A stretch of 64,000 nucleotides of DNA from Natronomonas gomsonensis (lineage in GTDB: Archaea > Halobacteriota > Halobacteria > Halobacteriales > Haloarculaceae), in NCBI RefSeq assembly GCF_024300825.1, contig NZ_CP101323.1, positions 2,542,001-2,606,000 on the forward strand. The letters are read 5' to 3'. The notes below the pieces were generated by a model, which saw only the letters and a program-made list of their open reading frames with translations, searched no databases and had not been told where the DNA came from. The position numbers were made by a program, and so were the translations under genes. Position 1 is the first letter of the stretch. Each line of letters opens with the position of its first letter. This document shows, piece by piece, positions 53,194-62,582 of this stretch.

Positions 53194-54444
53194 TCACAGT
53201 TCCTCCGTGTCGGCCCAGACGGCGGGGAGCCGCGCGTAGACGGCCGCGTTGGTCGCGAGAGCGTCGACCGTGATGTACTCGTCGACAGCGTGGACCGTGT
53301 CGGTTCCAGCCGCGAACTCGACGGTCGGCACACCAGCATTGCGAAGCTTCTTGGCGTCTCCCCCGCCGGTCGCACTCCGGCGGTACACCCGCTGGCCGGT
53401 CACGGTTTCGGCCGTCGAGGCGACGGCCTCGACGAGCGGGCTGTCGGGTGGCTCTACGGTCCCGACGCTCCAGGAGACCTCCGAGATGGTGACGCCGTCA
53501 CACGTCGCGACGCACTCTCGAACCTCCGAGAGAACGTCGGGCGTCTGTACCCCCGCCGTCAGCCGGATGTCGATTTCCGCCGTCGCGGATTGTGGGACGC
53601 TGTTTATCGCCTCGCCGCCCTCGATGGTTCCGAGGTTGATTGAGGGGTAGGCAAAGAGCTCACGAGCCGTCTCGGCGCCCATCGTCGGCGCGTAGTACTC
53701 GATTGACTCCTCCAGTATCGGTTCGACCGTGGCGTCGATGTCGAGTTCGCGCTTCCCGAACCGCTCCCGAAGCGTGGTCACGGCACCGTACAGGCGGTCG
53801 ATGGCGTTGTCGCCGAGAACCGGCCGCGACCCGTGGGCAGCCTCGCCGGTCGCCTCCAGCGTCAACCAGATGCTCCCACGGTCGGCGACGACGACGGAGT
53901 ATCGGCCGTCCGAGCAGGTCGGTTCACCGATGACGCAGGCGTCGGCGTCGAGTCGGTCGGCGGCCAACAGCGCGGGAAGGCCCGCGTCGCCGCCGACCTC
54001 CTCGTCGCTGACGAACGTGAACAGGAGGTCGACCGGCGGCTTCCCGTCGGCTTCGACGAACGCCCGCAGTGCGAGCAGCATCGCAGCCAGCGGCCCCTTC
54101 ATGTCGGTCGCGCCGCGGCCGTAGATGCGGTCGTCGACTCGTTCGCCGAGGGGGTCGTACTCCCAGGTTTCGGCGTCGAACGGCACCGTATCGAGGTGGC
54201 CGTTGAAACAGAACGTCCGGTCGCCGTCACCCGGAACTCGTACGAGGAGGTTCGGCTTCGCGGGGTCGACCGCGAACCGTTCGGTTTCGACGCCCAATCC
54301 GTCGAGTTCCGCTTCGATTCCCTCGACGAGGGTGCGCGTGTCGCCGGGCGGGTTCGACGTGTCGACGGCGAGTACATCGAGCGTCGTCCGCACCAGTTCC
54401 GACCGGTTCTCGGCAACGTACGTCGCAGGGTCGCTGTGAGTCAT
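53194..54444 (-). CDS. M20 family metallopeptidase (ArgE/DapE-like)
   Basis: A 416-residue zinc amidohydrolase. Metal-binding motifs are FNGHLDTVPF (HxD), RGATDMKGPLAA (D), FVSDEEVGGDAG (EE), and later VIGEPTCSDGRY and the terminal GTDTVHAVDEY (H). This fits acetylornithine, succinyl-diaminopimelate or acyl-lysine deacylases; substrate cannot be read from sequence. Stand-alone in the denitrification region. Confidence 0.85.
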   Translation of the reverse strand: MTHSDPATYVAENRSELVRTTLDVLAVDTSNPPGDTRTLVEGIEAELDGLGVETERFAVDPAKPNLLVRVPGDGDRTFCFNGHLDTVPFDAETWEYDPLGERVDDRIYGRGATDMKGPLAAMLLALRAFVEADGKPPVDLLFTFVSDEEVGGDAGLPALLAADRLDADACVIGEPTCSDGRYSVVVADRGSIWLTLEATGEAAHGSRPVLGDNAIDRLYGAVTTLRERFGKRELDIDATVEPILEESIEYYAPTMGAETARELFAYPSINLGTIEGGEAINSVPQSATAEIDIRLTAGVQTPDVLSEVRECVATCDGVTISEVSWSVGTVEPPDSPLVEAVASTAETVTGQRVYRRSATGGGDAKKLRNAGVPTVEFAAGTDTVHAVDEYITVDALATNAAVYARLPAVWADTEEL

Positions 54445-54561
54445 CGTGTAGTGTGGTGCTGTCGGTGCTGCGACACAGTCACCCGATAGAGGTGCTGGTG
54501 GTACGTCAGCGCTTCGACGGTTCGGGCAGCGGATTCGAAGGTCGTGGAACAGTCGGACTCC

Positions 54562-55449
54562 CTACAATCGCCGCCGGGAGACCAACAGGCCGGCCGCGGC
54601 CACCGGGAGGACACACCACGCGAGGAGCGCGGCGACGAGTCCCGGCGTCGAAAGCCCCGTCGCCGAGAGGACGGCCGCGAACCCGCTCCCGGCGGTCGTT
54701 CCCAGTTGGCCCAACACGAGCACGCGGAAGATGCTCGCGGGGTTGGTGAGGACGAACACACTCAGCACCGCCTCCGGCAACTCGAAGGCCGCGACGACGC
54801 CCAGCGCCAGCAGGTCGTGGACGAGGACGAACCACACCCACACGAGCAACACGCCGCCGAGGGCGTGGGTCTTCTCGCGGGCCAGCGTCGAGACGAGCAC
54901 GGCAATTGCGAGGAACGCCGCGCCGACGGCGACCGCACCGGCCAGGAAGGCGAGGAACGCCCCCCAGTAGGCGATGCCGAACTCCCGAACGAGCAGGGCG
55001 CCGACGACGCCGAAGCCAAGCACCGTCGCACCGGCGAGGACGGCGACCCGTCCGAGGTACGTCCCGGCGACGACCCGCCACCGCGACACCGGCAGCGAGA
55101 AGACGACCTCGAGCCAGCCCTCCTCGTCGCGGCCGACGACGGCGTCGTAGCCGAACGCCAGCGCCGAAAGCGGCACGAGATACACCGCGAGGCTGGTGAG
55201 GCTGGCGACGACCCGCTCCATCCCTTCGGGGCCGACCGCGGACCCGCTGAACGTCGCGAGCATCGTCCCGAACAGCGCGAACAGCGCCGCAAGCGCCAGC
55301 GCCCACCGACTCCGCAGCGCGAGTCGGTACTCGGTGACTGCGACCGTGGCTATCTGCCGCAGTCGCGGCCGCTCGCTGGACGCCGCGGACGCTTCGTGGG
55401 CGGCCGCGTAGCCGCCGTCGGGCGTCGGTTCGTCGGCCGAGTCGGTCAT
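54562..55449 (-). CDS. nosY: NosY-type ABC transporter permease
   Basis: A 295-residue membrane protein with an acidic/basic N-terminal tail and six hydrophobic helices. Its position downstream of NosF and NosD, with an ATGA overlap, identifies it as the permease part of the ABC transporter needed for CuZ maturation of NosZ. Internal EGWLEVVFSLPVSRWRVVAG is typical of the ABC-2 permease coupling region. Confidence 0.82.
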   Translation of the reverse strand: MTDSADEPTPDGGYAAAHEASAASSERPRLRQIATVAVTEYRLALRSRWALALAALFALFGTMLATFSGSAVGPEGMERVVASLTSLAVYLVPLSALAFGYDAVVGRDEEGWLEVVFSLPVSRWRVVAGTYLGRVAVLAGATVLGFGVVGALLVREFGIAYWGAFLAFLAGAVAVGAAFLAIAVLVSTLAREKTHALGGVLLVWVWFVLVHDLLALGVVAAFELPEAVLSVFVLTNPASIFRVLVLGQLGTTAGSGFAAVLSATGLSTPGLVAALLAWCVLPVAAAGLLVSRRRL

Positions 55450-56357
55450 GCGTTTACCTCCGTGTTGAGTGCGCCGTGGAACGCCGCTTCGAGACTCTCG
55501 CGTTCGACGGTCACGTCGACAATGTCGGCCGCCGAGTCGACCGCCGCGAAAAGCGGCGGAACGTCGCCTGCCGGACACCGGACAGAGACCGCCCCGTTGG
55601 CCGTCGAGACGGTGCCGAACGGTTCGGCGGCGTCTGTGAGTGACTCGAGGGACGCCTCGCGCTCCGGGCGGATTCGAACCGTCACGTCGTCGGTGTCGAC
55701 GAGTTCCGAGACTGGCCCCGCGGTGACGACGCGGCCGCCGTCAAGGATTGCCACCCGGTCACACAGCCGCTCGATTTCCGAGAGCACGTGCGATGAGAGG
55801 ACGACCGTCGCGCCCGTCTCCGTCCGCACGCGGTCGATGATGCCGTGGAACTCGGCGACGCCCCGGGGGTCAAGTCCCGCCGTCGGCTCGTCGAGGACGA
55901 GCACCTGCGGCTCCGGGAGGATGGCGGCGGCGAGTCCGAGCCGCCGGCGCATCCCGTTGGAGTATCCCGAGACGGCACGGTCGGCGGCCGACGGCGAGAG
56001 ACCGACCGTCTCGATGGCGTCGTCGATGCGGCCGTCACGCGGGAGGCCGCGCATCCGGGCGTGAAACGACAGCACCTCTCGGCCCGTGAGCGCGCCGGGG
56101 AAGCCGACCCGTTCGGGCAGGTAGCCGACACGCTCTCGTATCTCGGTGCCGGCGTCGGCGACCGACTGCTCGCCGACAGCCAGTCGGCCGCCGTCCGGTC
56201 GGTCCAGTCCGACCAGCAGTTTGAACAGCGTCGTCTTGCCGGCGCCGTTCGTCCCGAGGACGCCGAAGGTGCTGCCGTCGGGTATCTCTATCGACAGCCC
56301 GTCGAGGGCCGTCACGCTGCCGTACTCCTTGCGGACGTCGTTAGCTGTGATTCGCAT
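55446..56357 (-). CDS. nosF: NosF ABC transporter ATP-binding protein
   Basis: A 303-residue ATPase. Walker A GTNGAGKTT (about residues 36-44), signature SGYSNGMRRRLGLAAA, Walker B VLVLDEPTAGLDPRG and the switch His in VLSSHVLSE are all visible. The C-terminal 80 residues form an extra domain. It overlaps both nosD (17 nt) and nosY (4 nt), so the three genes are translationally linked. Confidence 0.87.
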   Translation of the reverse strand: MRITANDVRKEYGSVTALDGLSIEIPDGSTFGVLGTNGAGKTTLFKLLVGLDRPDGGRLAVGEQSVADAGTEIRERVGYLPERVGFPGALTGREVLSFHARMRGLPRDGRIDDAIETVGLSPSAADRAVSGYSNGMRRRLGLAAAILPEPQVLVLDEPTAGLDPRGVAEFHGIIDRVRTETGATVVLSSHVLSEIERLCDRVAILDGGRVVTAGPVSELVDTDDVTVRIRPEREASLESLTDAAEPFGTVSTANGAVSVRCPAGDVPPLFAAVDSAADIVDVTVERESLEAAFHGALNTEVNA

Positions 56358-57714
56358 AGTGCCTCCAGTCGTGTGGGGTGTCGGCCAGCGGCTGTCTGTC
56401 GACGATACCCGGCGAGTCGACGACGGGGAACGAACTCTCGGCGAGTCGAACCGCGTCGAAGGCGGGGCTGTCGACGAAGATTCGCGCCTGTGGCCGCTCG
56501 GCGACGAGGTGTTCGACCAGCCCCGCCGGTCGGTGGCGGACCTCGCTCGTCCCGTCGCCGTCGAGGTCGACGGCGCGGGCGTCCGACCAGTAGTTCCCGC
56601 GGTCGCTGCCGTTCCAGACGATGAGGTTCTGTGTCGTCGTCAGGACGGCGTCTTCGTTGTTGATGAAACTGTTCCCGACGACCTCCTGTCCGTTGCTGTC
56701 CGCGGTCACGTGGATGCCGACCGCATTGCGCAACAGGAGATTCCCGGCGATGCGGTTGTCCTGTGCGTTGTAGACGTACAGGCCGTTGCCGTTCTCCAGT
56801 AGGACGTTGCCCCGGATTTCGGAGCGCTCGATGTCCTTCAGGAGGATGCCGTGGCCGCTGGTGCCGTCGTTGCGGGCCGCCGTGTTGTTGAGGAGGGTCA
56901 ACCCGTCGCTGACCATCAGCGCATAACCCACGTCGTTGTCGACGGCGAGGTTGTCCTCCAGTCGGTTGTCGTTGGAGTACATGTAGTGGACGCCGTAACG
57001 GCTGTCCCAGATGGTGTTGTTCGTCGCGACGACGTCCTCGGCCCACGAGTAGTAGATGCCGTCGCGGACGTCCGTGATTTCGGTGTTCCGGATCGTCGAG
57101 TTCCTAGTCTCCCAGAGGTTGATGCCGTTGCCGCGGTCGGTGCGGCGCTCGACGTCCTCCCGTCCCTCGATGCGGCTGTCGGTGACGGTCACGTCGTCGG
57201 CGCCGTCGACCCACACACCGAAGGTGATTTCCGAGAGGTACAGGTCCCGGAGTTCGGTTCCGTTCGCCGTCCCCTCGACGAAGACGCCGGCGTCTTCGCC
57301 CCCGGCGTCGTAGCCGGAGTTTCGGAGCCACAGCCCCTCGACGGCGACGTTTTCGGCTGCGATGAGGAGTACGTTCCCCTCGCCGCCGCCGTCGACGACC
57401 GCGCCGGCCTCGCCGGCCCTGACGGTCACGTCGCTGGTGTTCACCCTCAAGCGGTCCTCGAAGCGGCCTTCGAGGACGACGGTGTCGCCGGGACCGGCGG
57501 CATCGATGGCCTGTTGGGCCTCAGAGAACGTCTGCCCGCCGACCGTCGCGGTCGACTCCTCGGGCACCGACGGCGGTTCATAGGCGTTGGTCTCGTCGAG
57601 GTCGAAGCCATCGGGCGCCTCGTCGGCCGGCGCCGCCACGACGAACGGCGCGGTCACCGACACGAGGAGGGCGGCCACGACCGCGACCGCGAAGCCGGCT
57701 TCGAGGCGGGTCAC
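56341..57714 (-). CDS. nosD: NosD right-handed beta-helix protein
   Basis: A 457-residue exported protein with a Sec-type signal or anchor (FAVAVVAALLVSVTAPFVVA). The body is a parallel beta-helix with periodic N-x-I/L repeats such as GNGINLWETRNSTIRNTEIT and NNTIWDSRYGVHYMYSNDNR, typical of NosD/CASH domains. It works with NosF and NosY in copper-sulfur site assembly of nitrous oxide reductase. Confidence 0.88.
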   Translation of the reverse strand: MTRLEAGFAVAVVAALLVSVTAPFVVAAPADEAPDGFDLDETNAYEPPSVPEESTATVGGQTFSEAQQAIDAAGPGDTVVLEGRFEDRLRVNTSDVTVRAGEAGAVVDGGGEGNVLLIAAENVAVEGLWLRNSGYDAGGEDAGVFVEGTANGTELRDLYLSEITFGVWVDGADDVTVTDSRIEGREDVERRTDRGNGINLWETRNSTIRNTEITDVRDGIYYSWAEDVVATNNTIWDSRYGVHYMYSNDNRLEDNLAVDNDVGYALMVSDGLTLLNNTAARNDGTSGHGILLKDIERSEIRGNVLLENGNGLYVYNAQDNRIAGNLLLRNAVGIHVTADSNGQEVVGNSFINNEDAVLTTTQNLIVWNGSDRGNYWSDARAVDLDGDGTSEVRHRPAGLVEHLVAERPQARIFVDSPAFDAVRLAESSFPVVDSPGIVDRQPLADTPHDWRHYANHS

Positions 57715-57717
57715 GGC

Positions 57718-58443
57718 TCAGTCACCACCCGGTTCGTTCCGAACGCCGCTGTCTCGTCGGCGGATGCCGCCGATTCGTTCATGGACCAGTTCGGGCACGT
57801 CCCCGAACCGCATCTCGCTGTCGCGGGCGAGGTAGGCGACGCCCAACAGGACGACCGCCAGCATCGTCAGGTAGCCGCCGGGGCCGAACCACGCGAATCC
57901 GCTGATGTTCGCCACCTCGTAGCCGCCCAACACGGGCGGGGTGAACCCTTCGACGCCACGCAGCGGGGCATCGGGGTCAAGCGAGTGGCCGGCCTGATAC
58001 AGCCGGTACTGGATGAGTGCGAACATGACGGCGAACGTCACGACGGTCCCGCCCAGTTGGGCGGTCAGTCCGCGTTTGAGCTTCCGGGCGGTCGGCGCCA
58101 GCGAGACGAACACGCCGGTCGCGGCGATGGCGACGAACGCCACCGGGCCGAGAATCCACTCCGGAACGCGGATGGATTTCTCGTGGACCGGGAAGTTCGG
58201 CTCGACGTAGACGGGGTCGGGGTAGTAGAACCCGACGTACTTGTTGAGGCTGTGGACCTCCACGTAGTCGCCGCCCAGCCGCGGGTAGGCGTACAGCTCG
58301 ATTGCGAGCGTCTCGGTCGGGTACTGCGGCGCGGTGAGCGTGATACGCCACATCGGCACCGCGAGTGCGACCAGCAGGAGCCCCGCCGCCAGCAGGGGCA
58401 ACCCACGCCGGAGTTCGCCGAACCGCGCGAGCGACGACTTCAT
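57718..58443 (-). CDS. Membrane protein of nos cluster, 241 residues
   Basis: About five hydrophobic helices, with an exterior loop after the first rich in aromatic residues (YAYPRLGGDYVEVHSLNKYV). It sits between nosZ and nosD, separated by only 3 nt on either side. Comparable membrane proteins are found at this place in archaeal and Thermus-type nos clusters. It might take part in electron or copper delivery, but no ligand motif is clear. Confidence 0.7.
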   Translation of the reverse strand: MKSSLARFGELRRGLPLLAAGLLLVALAVPMWRITLTAPQYPTETLAIELYAYPRLGGDYVEVHSLNKYVGFYYPDPVYVEPNFPVHEKSIRVPEWILGPVAFVAIAATGVFVSLAPTARKLKRGLTAQLGGTVVTFAVMFALIQYRLYQAGHSLDPDAPLRGVEGFTPPVLGGYEVANISGFAWFGPGGYLTMLAVVLLGVAYLARDSEMRFGDVPELVHERIGGIRRRDSGVRNEPGGD

Positions 58444-58446
58444 GGG

Positions 58447-60351
58447 TTATCCCTCCGGTTCGACGAGGAGCCGAGAGCGCATCTCCAAGTGGAGTGCACT
58501 GCAGAAGAACCCACAGTACATCCAGTAGACACCTGGCTCGTCGGCTTCGAAGGTCACTTTCGTCGTCTCCTGTGGCGCCATCTTGATGTTGATGTCGTGC
58601 TCGGGGATGACAAGCGAGTGTAAGATGTCGCTCGTCGTCTCGATGTTCGTCACCTGCATCTCGACGGTGTCGCCCTCCTTGACGGTGATGTCCGGGAAGC
58701 CGAACTCGTTGCGCATCGAGTACATCTTCACCTCGACGCGGTCGTCGGCGACCCGCTCGACGGACTCCTCCCCGGCGGCAGTGTGCTCTAAGTCGATGTC
58801 CTCGGGGTCGTACGTCTTCGCCGGGCTAATCTTGTCGCGGTGGACGATGGAGGCGTCGTGGGGTTCGGCGTAGGACGGCTTGTCCTTCACCAACTCCATT
58901 CCACCCTCGTCGTCGCCGATGTAGATGAGCTGGTCGTTCTCGGGGTGCATCGGCCCGACCGGCAGGAACCGGTCCTTCGAGAGCTTGTTCAGCGAGATGA
59001 GCCAGTCACCCGCCGGGTCGGCCGTGTAGGACTCGCTGGCGATGAGGTGGCCGGGGTTGTAGTGGACGTCGATTTTCTCGACGACCGGGTCCTCGCTGTC
59101 GAGGTCGGCTTCGACGGCGGCCTCGATGTCCCACTTGACGACCTGCGAGTCGATGAACAGGGTCGTGTAGGCGTGGCCGCGGCCGTCGTAGGCGGTGTGC
59201 AGCGGCCCCATCCCGAGCCGCGGTCGGCCGACGACCGCCTCCTCGGGGTCGTCGACTTCGCCCAGCGCCGCGATGTCGATGACCGTCGCCGTCGGGTCGA
59301 GTTTCCCGCTGGCGATGGCGTAGCTGTTGTCCGGCGTGACGCTGACGCCGTGGGGACTCTTCGGCGTCGGGATGTACTTGACGACGGGGTCGCTCCCGCT
59401 GTTCAGCGGACTGTCCTGCCGGCCGTCGACGACCGGCACCTCGTTGATTTCCTCGTAGTCGCCGGCCTCGACGGCGGCCTCGATGGCCGGGATGTTGAAC
59501 GCCTTCACCATGTCGCGGTCCGACTGGGTCATCTCCGATTCGGTGACGCCGCCCTCGCTGTTGTAGCCGGTGGTGAAGAACCACTTGCCCTCCTTGCCGC
59601 CGTCGCCGTTGTCCATGTTGCCGTCGACCAACACCTCCCACTCGACGTTCATCGTCTCGGGGTTGATGGCGGCGAACACCGACCCGTACTCGTCGGGGGC
59701 GTCGAGACTGCGGCCGTCGTTCTCCAGCGGGACGCGGAACTCGCCGACGCCGATGACGTACTTCGTGTCCGGAAGGACACAACAGGCGCCGTGGGTCCCC
59801 TGCTGGTTCGGGATGTCGACGATTGCGTCCGTCTCGAAGTACTTCAGGTTGATACGGGCCATCCGGCCGTTGGCCTTGTCGTTGACGAACGCCCAGCGGC
59901 CGTCGTAGTCGTTGTCCGTCTGGCTGACACGCGGGTGGTGGGTGTCCCCCCACGTGTAGCCGCCGGCCTCCTCCAGCATCTCGCTGCTCTTGTCGTCGTA
60001 GCCGTAGCCGCGTGCGCTCTCGTGGTTGAACACCGGAATGCGCATGATTTCTCGCATCGACGGCAACCCGAGAACGCGGATGTCCCCGGAGTGGCCGCCG
60101 CTGAGGAACGCGTAGTACTCGTCGAGTTCCCCGGGTGGGACGTGGGCGTCGGCGTTGCCGCTTGCGCCACCGGCTCCGGTCCCGTCGTCGCGGTCGAGCA
60201 GGCCGGTACAACCGGCCATGGCCCCGAGGGTCCCGGCGGCGGCACCGGCTTTCATGAAGTCCCGCCGGTCGAGGCCCAACTGCGGTAACAGCATCTCCTC
60301 CTCCCGGCCCTGTGCGTCGTCCGTCTCCGTATGGGTCGTTTCGTTCGTCAT
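58447..60351 (-). CDS. nosZ: Nitrous oxide reductase
   Basis: A 634-residue enzyme reducing N2O to N2. Tat signal LDRRDFMKAGAAAG with a lipobox MAGC, so probably a lipid-anchored external enzyme. The N-terminal beta-propeller holds the CuZ His residues, including GTHGACC, KSPHGVSV, GPLHTAYDGRGHAY, YNPGHL and EPHDASIVHRD. The C-terminal CuA domain shows CGFFCSALHLEM. First gene of the operon; a CGAACGTGTTCG motif lies 101 nt upstream. Confidence 0.94.
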   Translation of the reverse strand: MTNETTHTETDDAQGREEEMLLPQLGLDRRDFMKAGAAAGTLGAMAGCTGLLDRDDGTGAGGASGNADAHVPPGELDEYYAFLSGGHSGDIRVLGLPSMREIMRIPVFNHESARGYGYDDKSSEMLEEAGGYTWGDTHHPRVSQTDNDYDGRWAFVNDKANGRMARINLKYFETDAIVDIPNQQGTHGACCVLPDTKYVIGVGEFRVPLENDGRSLDAPDEYGSVFAAINPETMNVEWEVLVDGNMDNGDGGKEGKWFFTTGYNSEGGVTESEMTQSDRDMVKAFNIPAIEAAVEAGDYEEINEVPVVDGRQDSPLNSGSDPVVKYIPTPKSPHGVSVTPDNSYAIASGKLDPTATVIDIAALGEVDDPEEAVVGRPRLGMGPLHTAYDGRGHAYTTLFIDSQVVKWDIEAAVEADLDSEDPVVEKIDVHYNPGHLIASESYTADPAGDWLISLNKLSKDRFLPVGPMHPENDQLIYIGDDEGGMELVKDKPSYAEPHDASIVHRDKISPAKTYDPEDIDLEHTAAGEESVERVADDRVEVKMYSMRNEFGFPDITVKEGDTVEMQVTNIETTSDILHSLVIPEHDINIKMAPQETTKVTFEADEPGVYWMYCGFFCSALHLEMRSRLLVEPEG

Positions 60352-60451
60352 TGTCCTCTGGTATCGTTGGTCGCCGGGCGGTGCTACATGCGGCAGTACT
60401 GGAGGGACGCATATACCATCCTGAGCAGGGTCCCGACACCTGAGATGGTCC

Positions 60452-60463
60452 CGAACGTGTTCG
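60452..60463. promoter_or_regulatory. CGAA-N4-TTCG palindrome upstream of nosZ
   Basis: CGAACGTGTTCG, within a 14-bp palindrome 60451-60464. It is 101 nt from the nosZ start. A GGTATATGCG box on the minus strand near 60408-60418 lies between, which would fit a leader of about 60 nt if the motif-to-transcription-start spacing of the other copies applies. Confidence 0.55.
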
Positions 60464-60601
60464 GCCGACCGCCCATCTGTCGGGTCAATGCTCCGGGCAG
60501 CGGCGTTCGGCGCACCCGCTGTCGGAGGCTGGACACTCGAAGGATGGCGACACCGCCGCCGACACGCACGCGAGAAAGGAAGGGGGCTCGAACTCGACGG
60601 C

Positions 60602-61120
60602 TTACTCGACGACGACGACGCCTTTCATCCCCATCGTCTTGTGGGGATTACAGTAGTACTTGTACGTTCCGGCGCTGTCGAAGGCGTACTCGAAGGTCTC
60701 GCCGGATTCGCTGTAGAGGTCGCTCTCGAAGTCGCCGCCGTCGGCGACGACGTTGTGAGCGCCGCCGTTGCCGGTCCACTCCCAAAGGACCGTCGTGCCG
60801 CTGTCGACCCGAACCGCCGGCGGGTCGAACGTCAGTCCGTCGGAGCCGGCTCCCACGTCGACCGTGACCTCCGACTCGCCGGTCGCGTCGGTGACGCCGT
60901 CGTAGTTCGGCACGCCGTCGAACCAGCCGTCGAAGTCGGGTGTGTCACCACCGCTGTCGCCGCCGCTGTCGTCGCTGTCGCCCGGGGTGTCGTCACCGTT
61001 GCCGTTTCCGCTGTTGCCGTTGCCATTGCCACCGCCGGTACAGCCGGCGAGCAGGCCCGCGGCAACCGTCGTTGCAGTCACCTGAAGCACTCGCCGCCGC
61101 GTCGAATCGTGTCGTCCCAT
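60602..61120 (-). CDS. Halocyanin lipoprotein
   Basis: A 172-residue blue copper protein. Tat signal TRRRVLQVTATT, lipobox LLAGC, a Gly/Asn/Asp linker, then one halocyanin domain with His (AHNVVADGG), Cys-His-Met (YYCNPHKTMGM). It follows the same pattern as the halocyanin near nirK and probably feeds electrons to NosZ. A CTTTATCC box on the minus strand about 25-33 nt before the start supports the ATG at 61120. Confidence 0.9.
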   Translation of the reverse strand: MGRHDSTRRRVLQVTATTVAAGLLAGCTGGGNGNGNSGNGNGDDTPGDSDDSGGDSGGDTPDFDGWFDGVPNYDGVTDATGESEVTVDVGAGSDGLTFDPPAVRVDSGTTVLWEWTGNGGAHNVVADGGDFESDLYSESGETFEYAFDSAGTYKYYCNPHKTMGMKGVVVVE

Positions 61121-61187
61121 TACGTTCGGAGCGAGGACACCGATGGATAAAGACCGTCGAGGGGCGTCTCACCGCTCGGGACCTGGC

Positions 61188-61199
61188 CGAACATGTTCG
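61188..61199. promoter_or_regulatory. CGAA-N4-TTCG palindrome between halocyanin and regulator genes
   Basis: CGAACATGTTCG, identical to the copy at 264. It is 68 nt from the halocyanin start (minus) and 91 nt from the Bat-type regulator start (plus), so it could serve both directions and allow autoregulation. Confidence 0.55.
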
Positions 61200-61289
61200 C
61201 CCCGGCGGCGAGCGTCGCTCACACGGGTGAATCCCAACATATGGGAGGCGACGACGGGGCTTTGCCGTCGCGTTCCGTACCCTTTGGGT

Positions 61290-61979
61290 ATGCCACGTGC
61301 CGAACTCACCATTGACCTCCCGGAGCGAACCTGGATTCACCAGGTGACGACGACGCACGCCGACGCGACGTTTCGCGTGCTCGCGACGATGCCCACCGAC
61401 GACGTTGGGTTCGCACTCGTCGAGATTACTGCCCCCGAGCTGGAGCCGGTGATTCGCTCGATGGTCGAAAACCCTCAAATAAATGATGCCGAGCCGCTCC
61501 AGCAGTCCGCGGGCCGCGTCGTCGTCCAAATCGAGACGACCGCCCCCTTGTTGTTGCTGTCGGCGCAGGCCTCGGGCATTCCCATCGAACCGCCGGTGGT
61601 CATTCGGGAGGGCACCGCCGAAATCGAGGTTCGGGCCTCCCACGACCGACTATCGACCCTCGGCGAGGAACTCGACCGGTTCGGACTCTCCTACACCGTC
61701 GAGGCCGTCCACGAGGACACGGACCCCGACCGACTGCTCTCGAAGCGACAGGCCGAGTTACTGTTGACGGCCGTCGAGTGTGGCTACTACGACACGCCGC
61801 GGGAGTGTTCGCTCACCGAACTCGCCGACGCGGTGGGGCTCGCCAAATCGACGTGTAGCGAGACGCTCCACCGCGCCGAGGGGCGGGTCATCCGCCGGTT
61901 CACCGAACAGAACCTCGTCCCGCGAGGCGACATCGAGGCCCAGACCGACTCGCCGACGATGCTCTCGAACCGAACATAA
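61290..61979 (+). CDS. Bat-type helix-turn-helix regulator (HTH_10)
   Basis: A 229-residue protein. The N-terminal 150 residues form a beta-rich sensor-like domain; the C-terminal part has the bacterio-opsin-activator HTH: LLSKRQAELLLTAVECGYYD, then SLTELADAVGLAKSTCSETLHRAEGRVI. Three Cys occur inside or next to the HTH and none in a separate cluster, so it differs from NarO as I remember it. Its place inside the nos region suggests control of these genes. A GTG at 61227 is an alternative start. Confidence 0.8.
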   Translation: MPRAELTIDLPERTWIHQVTTTHADATFRVLATMPTDDVGFALVEITAPELEPVIRSMVENPQINDAEPLQQSAGRVVVQIETTAPLLLLSAQASGIPIEPPVVIREGTAEIEVRASHDRLSTLGEELDRFGLSYTVEAVHEDTDPDRLLSKRQAELLLTAVECGYYDTPRECSLTELADAVGLAKSTCSETLHRAEGRVIRRFTEQNLVPRGDIEAQTDSPTMLSNRT

Positions 61980-61982
61980 TCG
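61971..61982 (+). promoter_or_regulatory. Imperfect copy of the CGAA-N4-TTCG motif (CGAACATAATCG)
   Basis: One base differs from the consensus right half (ATCG for TTCG). It overlaps the last codons of the regulator gene and lies exactly 39 nt before the DUF2249 start at 62021, the same spacing as at 264 and on both sides of 62583. Confidence 0.45.
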
Positions 61983-62020
61983 GGGGAACGTCCACCCAAC
62001 TCCGCCGTCGAGTGGCGGGT

Positions 62021-62254
62021 ATGTCCGAGTCGACACTCGACGTTCGCGAACTCGCGCCGACCGAACGCCACCCGACGATTCACGAGGCCTTCGAGGAGTT
62101 AGACGCCGGCGAGACGCTGACGATACGCAACGACCACGACCCGAAGCCACTGTTCTACGAGTTCAGCGCGGAGGTAGAGGCCTTCGACGCCGAGGGCTAC
62201 GAGGTCGAACAGCGCGGTCCCCAAGAGTTCGTCGCTCGCCTGCCGAAAAAGTAG
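62021..62254 (+). CDS. DUF2249 domain protein
   Basis: A 77-residue protein that is nearly all DUF2249: LDVRELAPTERHPTIHEAFEELDAG, then LTIRNDHDPKPLFYEFSAE and the end EFVARLPKK. Such SirA-like-fold proteins cluster with denitrification and anaerobic genes in many microbes, function unknown. The ATG at 62021 is preferred over 62012 because of the motif spacing. Confidence 0.82.
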   Translation: MSESTLDVRELAPTERHPTIHEAFEELDAGETLTIRNDHDPKPLFYEFSAEVEAFDAEGYEVEQRGPQEFVARLPKK

Positions 62255-62268
62255 TCGCCGAGTCGCAC

Positions 62269-62544
62269 TCACCGCCAGATGGCGGTCACGACGCCGTCCT
62301 CGACGGTCACCGTGTCGTACTGCAACCTCCGGTCGTCGAGTTTGGGGTACAGCAACTTCGGCGCCCGGTCGTTCAACTGCAACAGCAGGTCGTCGCCGAG
62401 TTCCGGCACCGTTTCGAGCGTCCGCTGGAGCGGTTCCGGCGGCGGGAGTTCGCGCACATCGAGGAACTCCGTCGGTCGGTCCTCCGGGGCGGCAAGCGCT
62501 CGCCGCCACGCCGCTATCGGTGGGTCGGTCATCGTCCCGGACAT
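62269..62544 (-). CDS. DUF2249 domain protein, second copy
   Basis: A 91-residue protein. The N-terminal part is a short helix (PPIAAWRRALAAPEDRP), followed by DUF2249 starting FLDVRELPPPEPLQRTLETV and a short YDTVTVEDGVVTAIWR end. The LxLxxDHDPxPL core is replaced by LLLQLNDRAPKLLYP, so a His and Asp are lost. The start at 62544 (MSGTMTD) is supported by a motif copy 39 nt upstream; 62532 is an alternative. Confidence 0.72.
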   Translation of the reverse strand: MSGTMTDPPIAAWRRALAAPEDRPTEFLDVRELPPPEPLQRTLETVPELGDDLLLQLNDRAPKLLYPKLDDRRLQYDTVTVEDGVVTAIWR

Positions 62545-62582
62545 ACTCGAACCGTGGCGGGGGACGCTCCAGTGTGTTCTCC

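Noticed and set aside
55660-55690. tRNA-like T-arm sequence GGATTCGAACC on the plus strand
   Set aside because: Lies inside the nosF coding sequence and no cloverleaf forms; the same holds near 51217.
56851-58623. 590-residue open frame antisense to nosD and the nos membrane protein
   Set aside because: Mirror of strongly biased codons; no motifs, while both opposite genes are recognisable.
58840-60288. 482-residue open frame antisense to nosZ
   Set aside because: Val/Asp/Arg-rich shadow; nosZ with CuA and CuZ ligands is the real gene.
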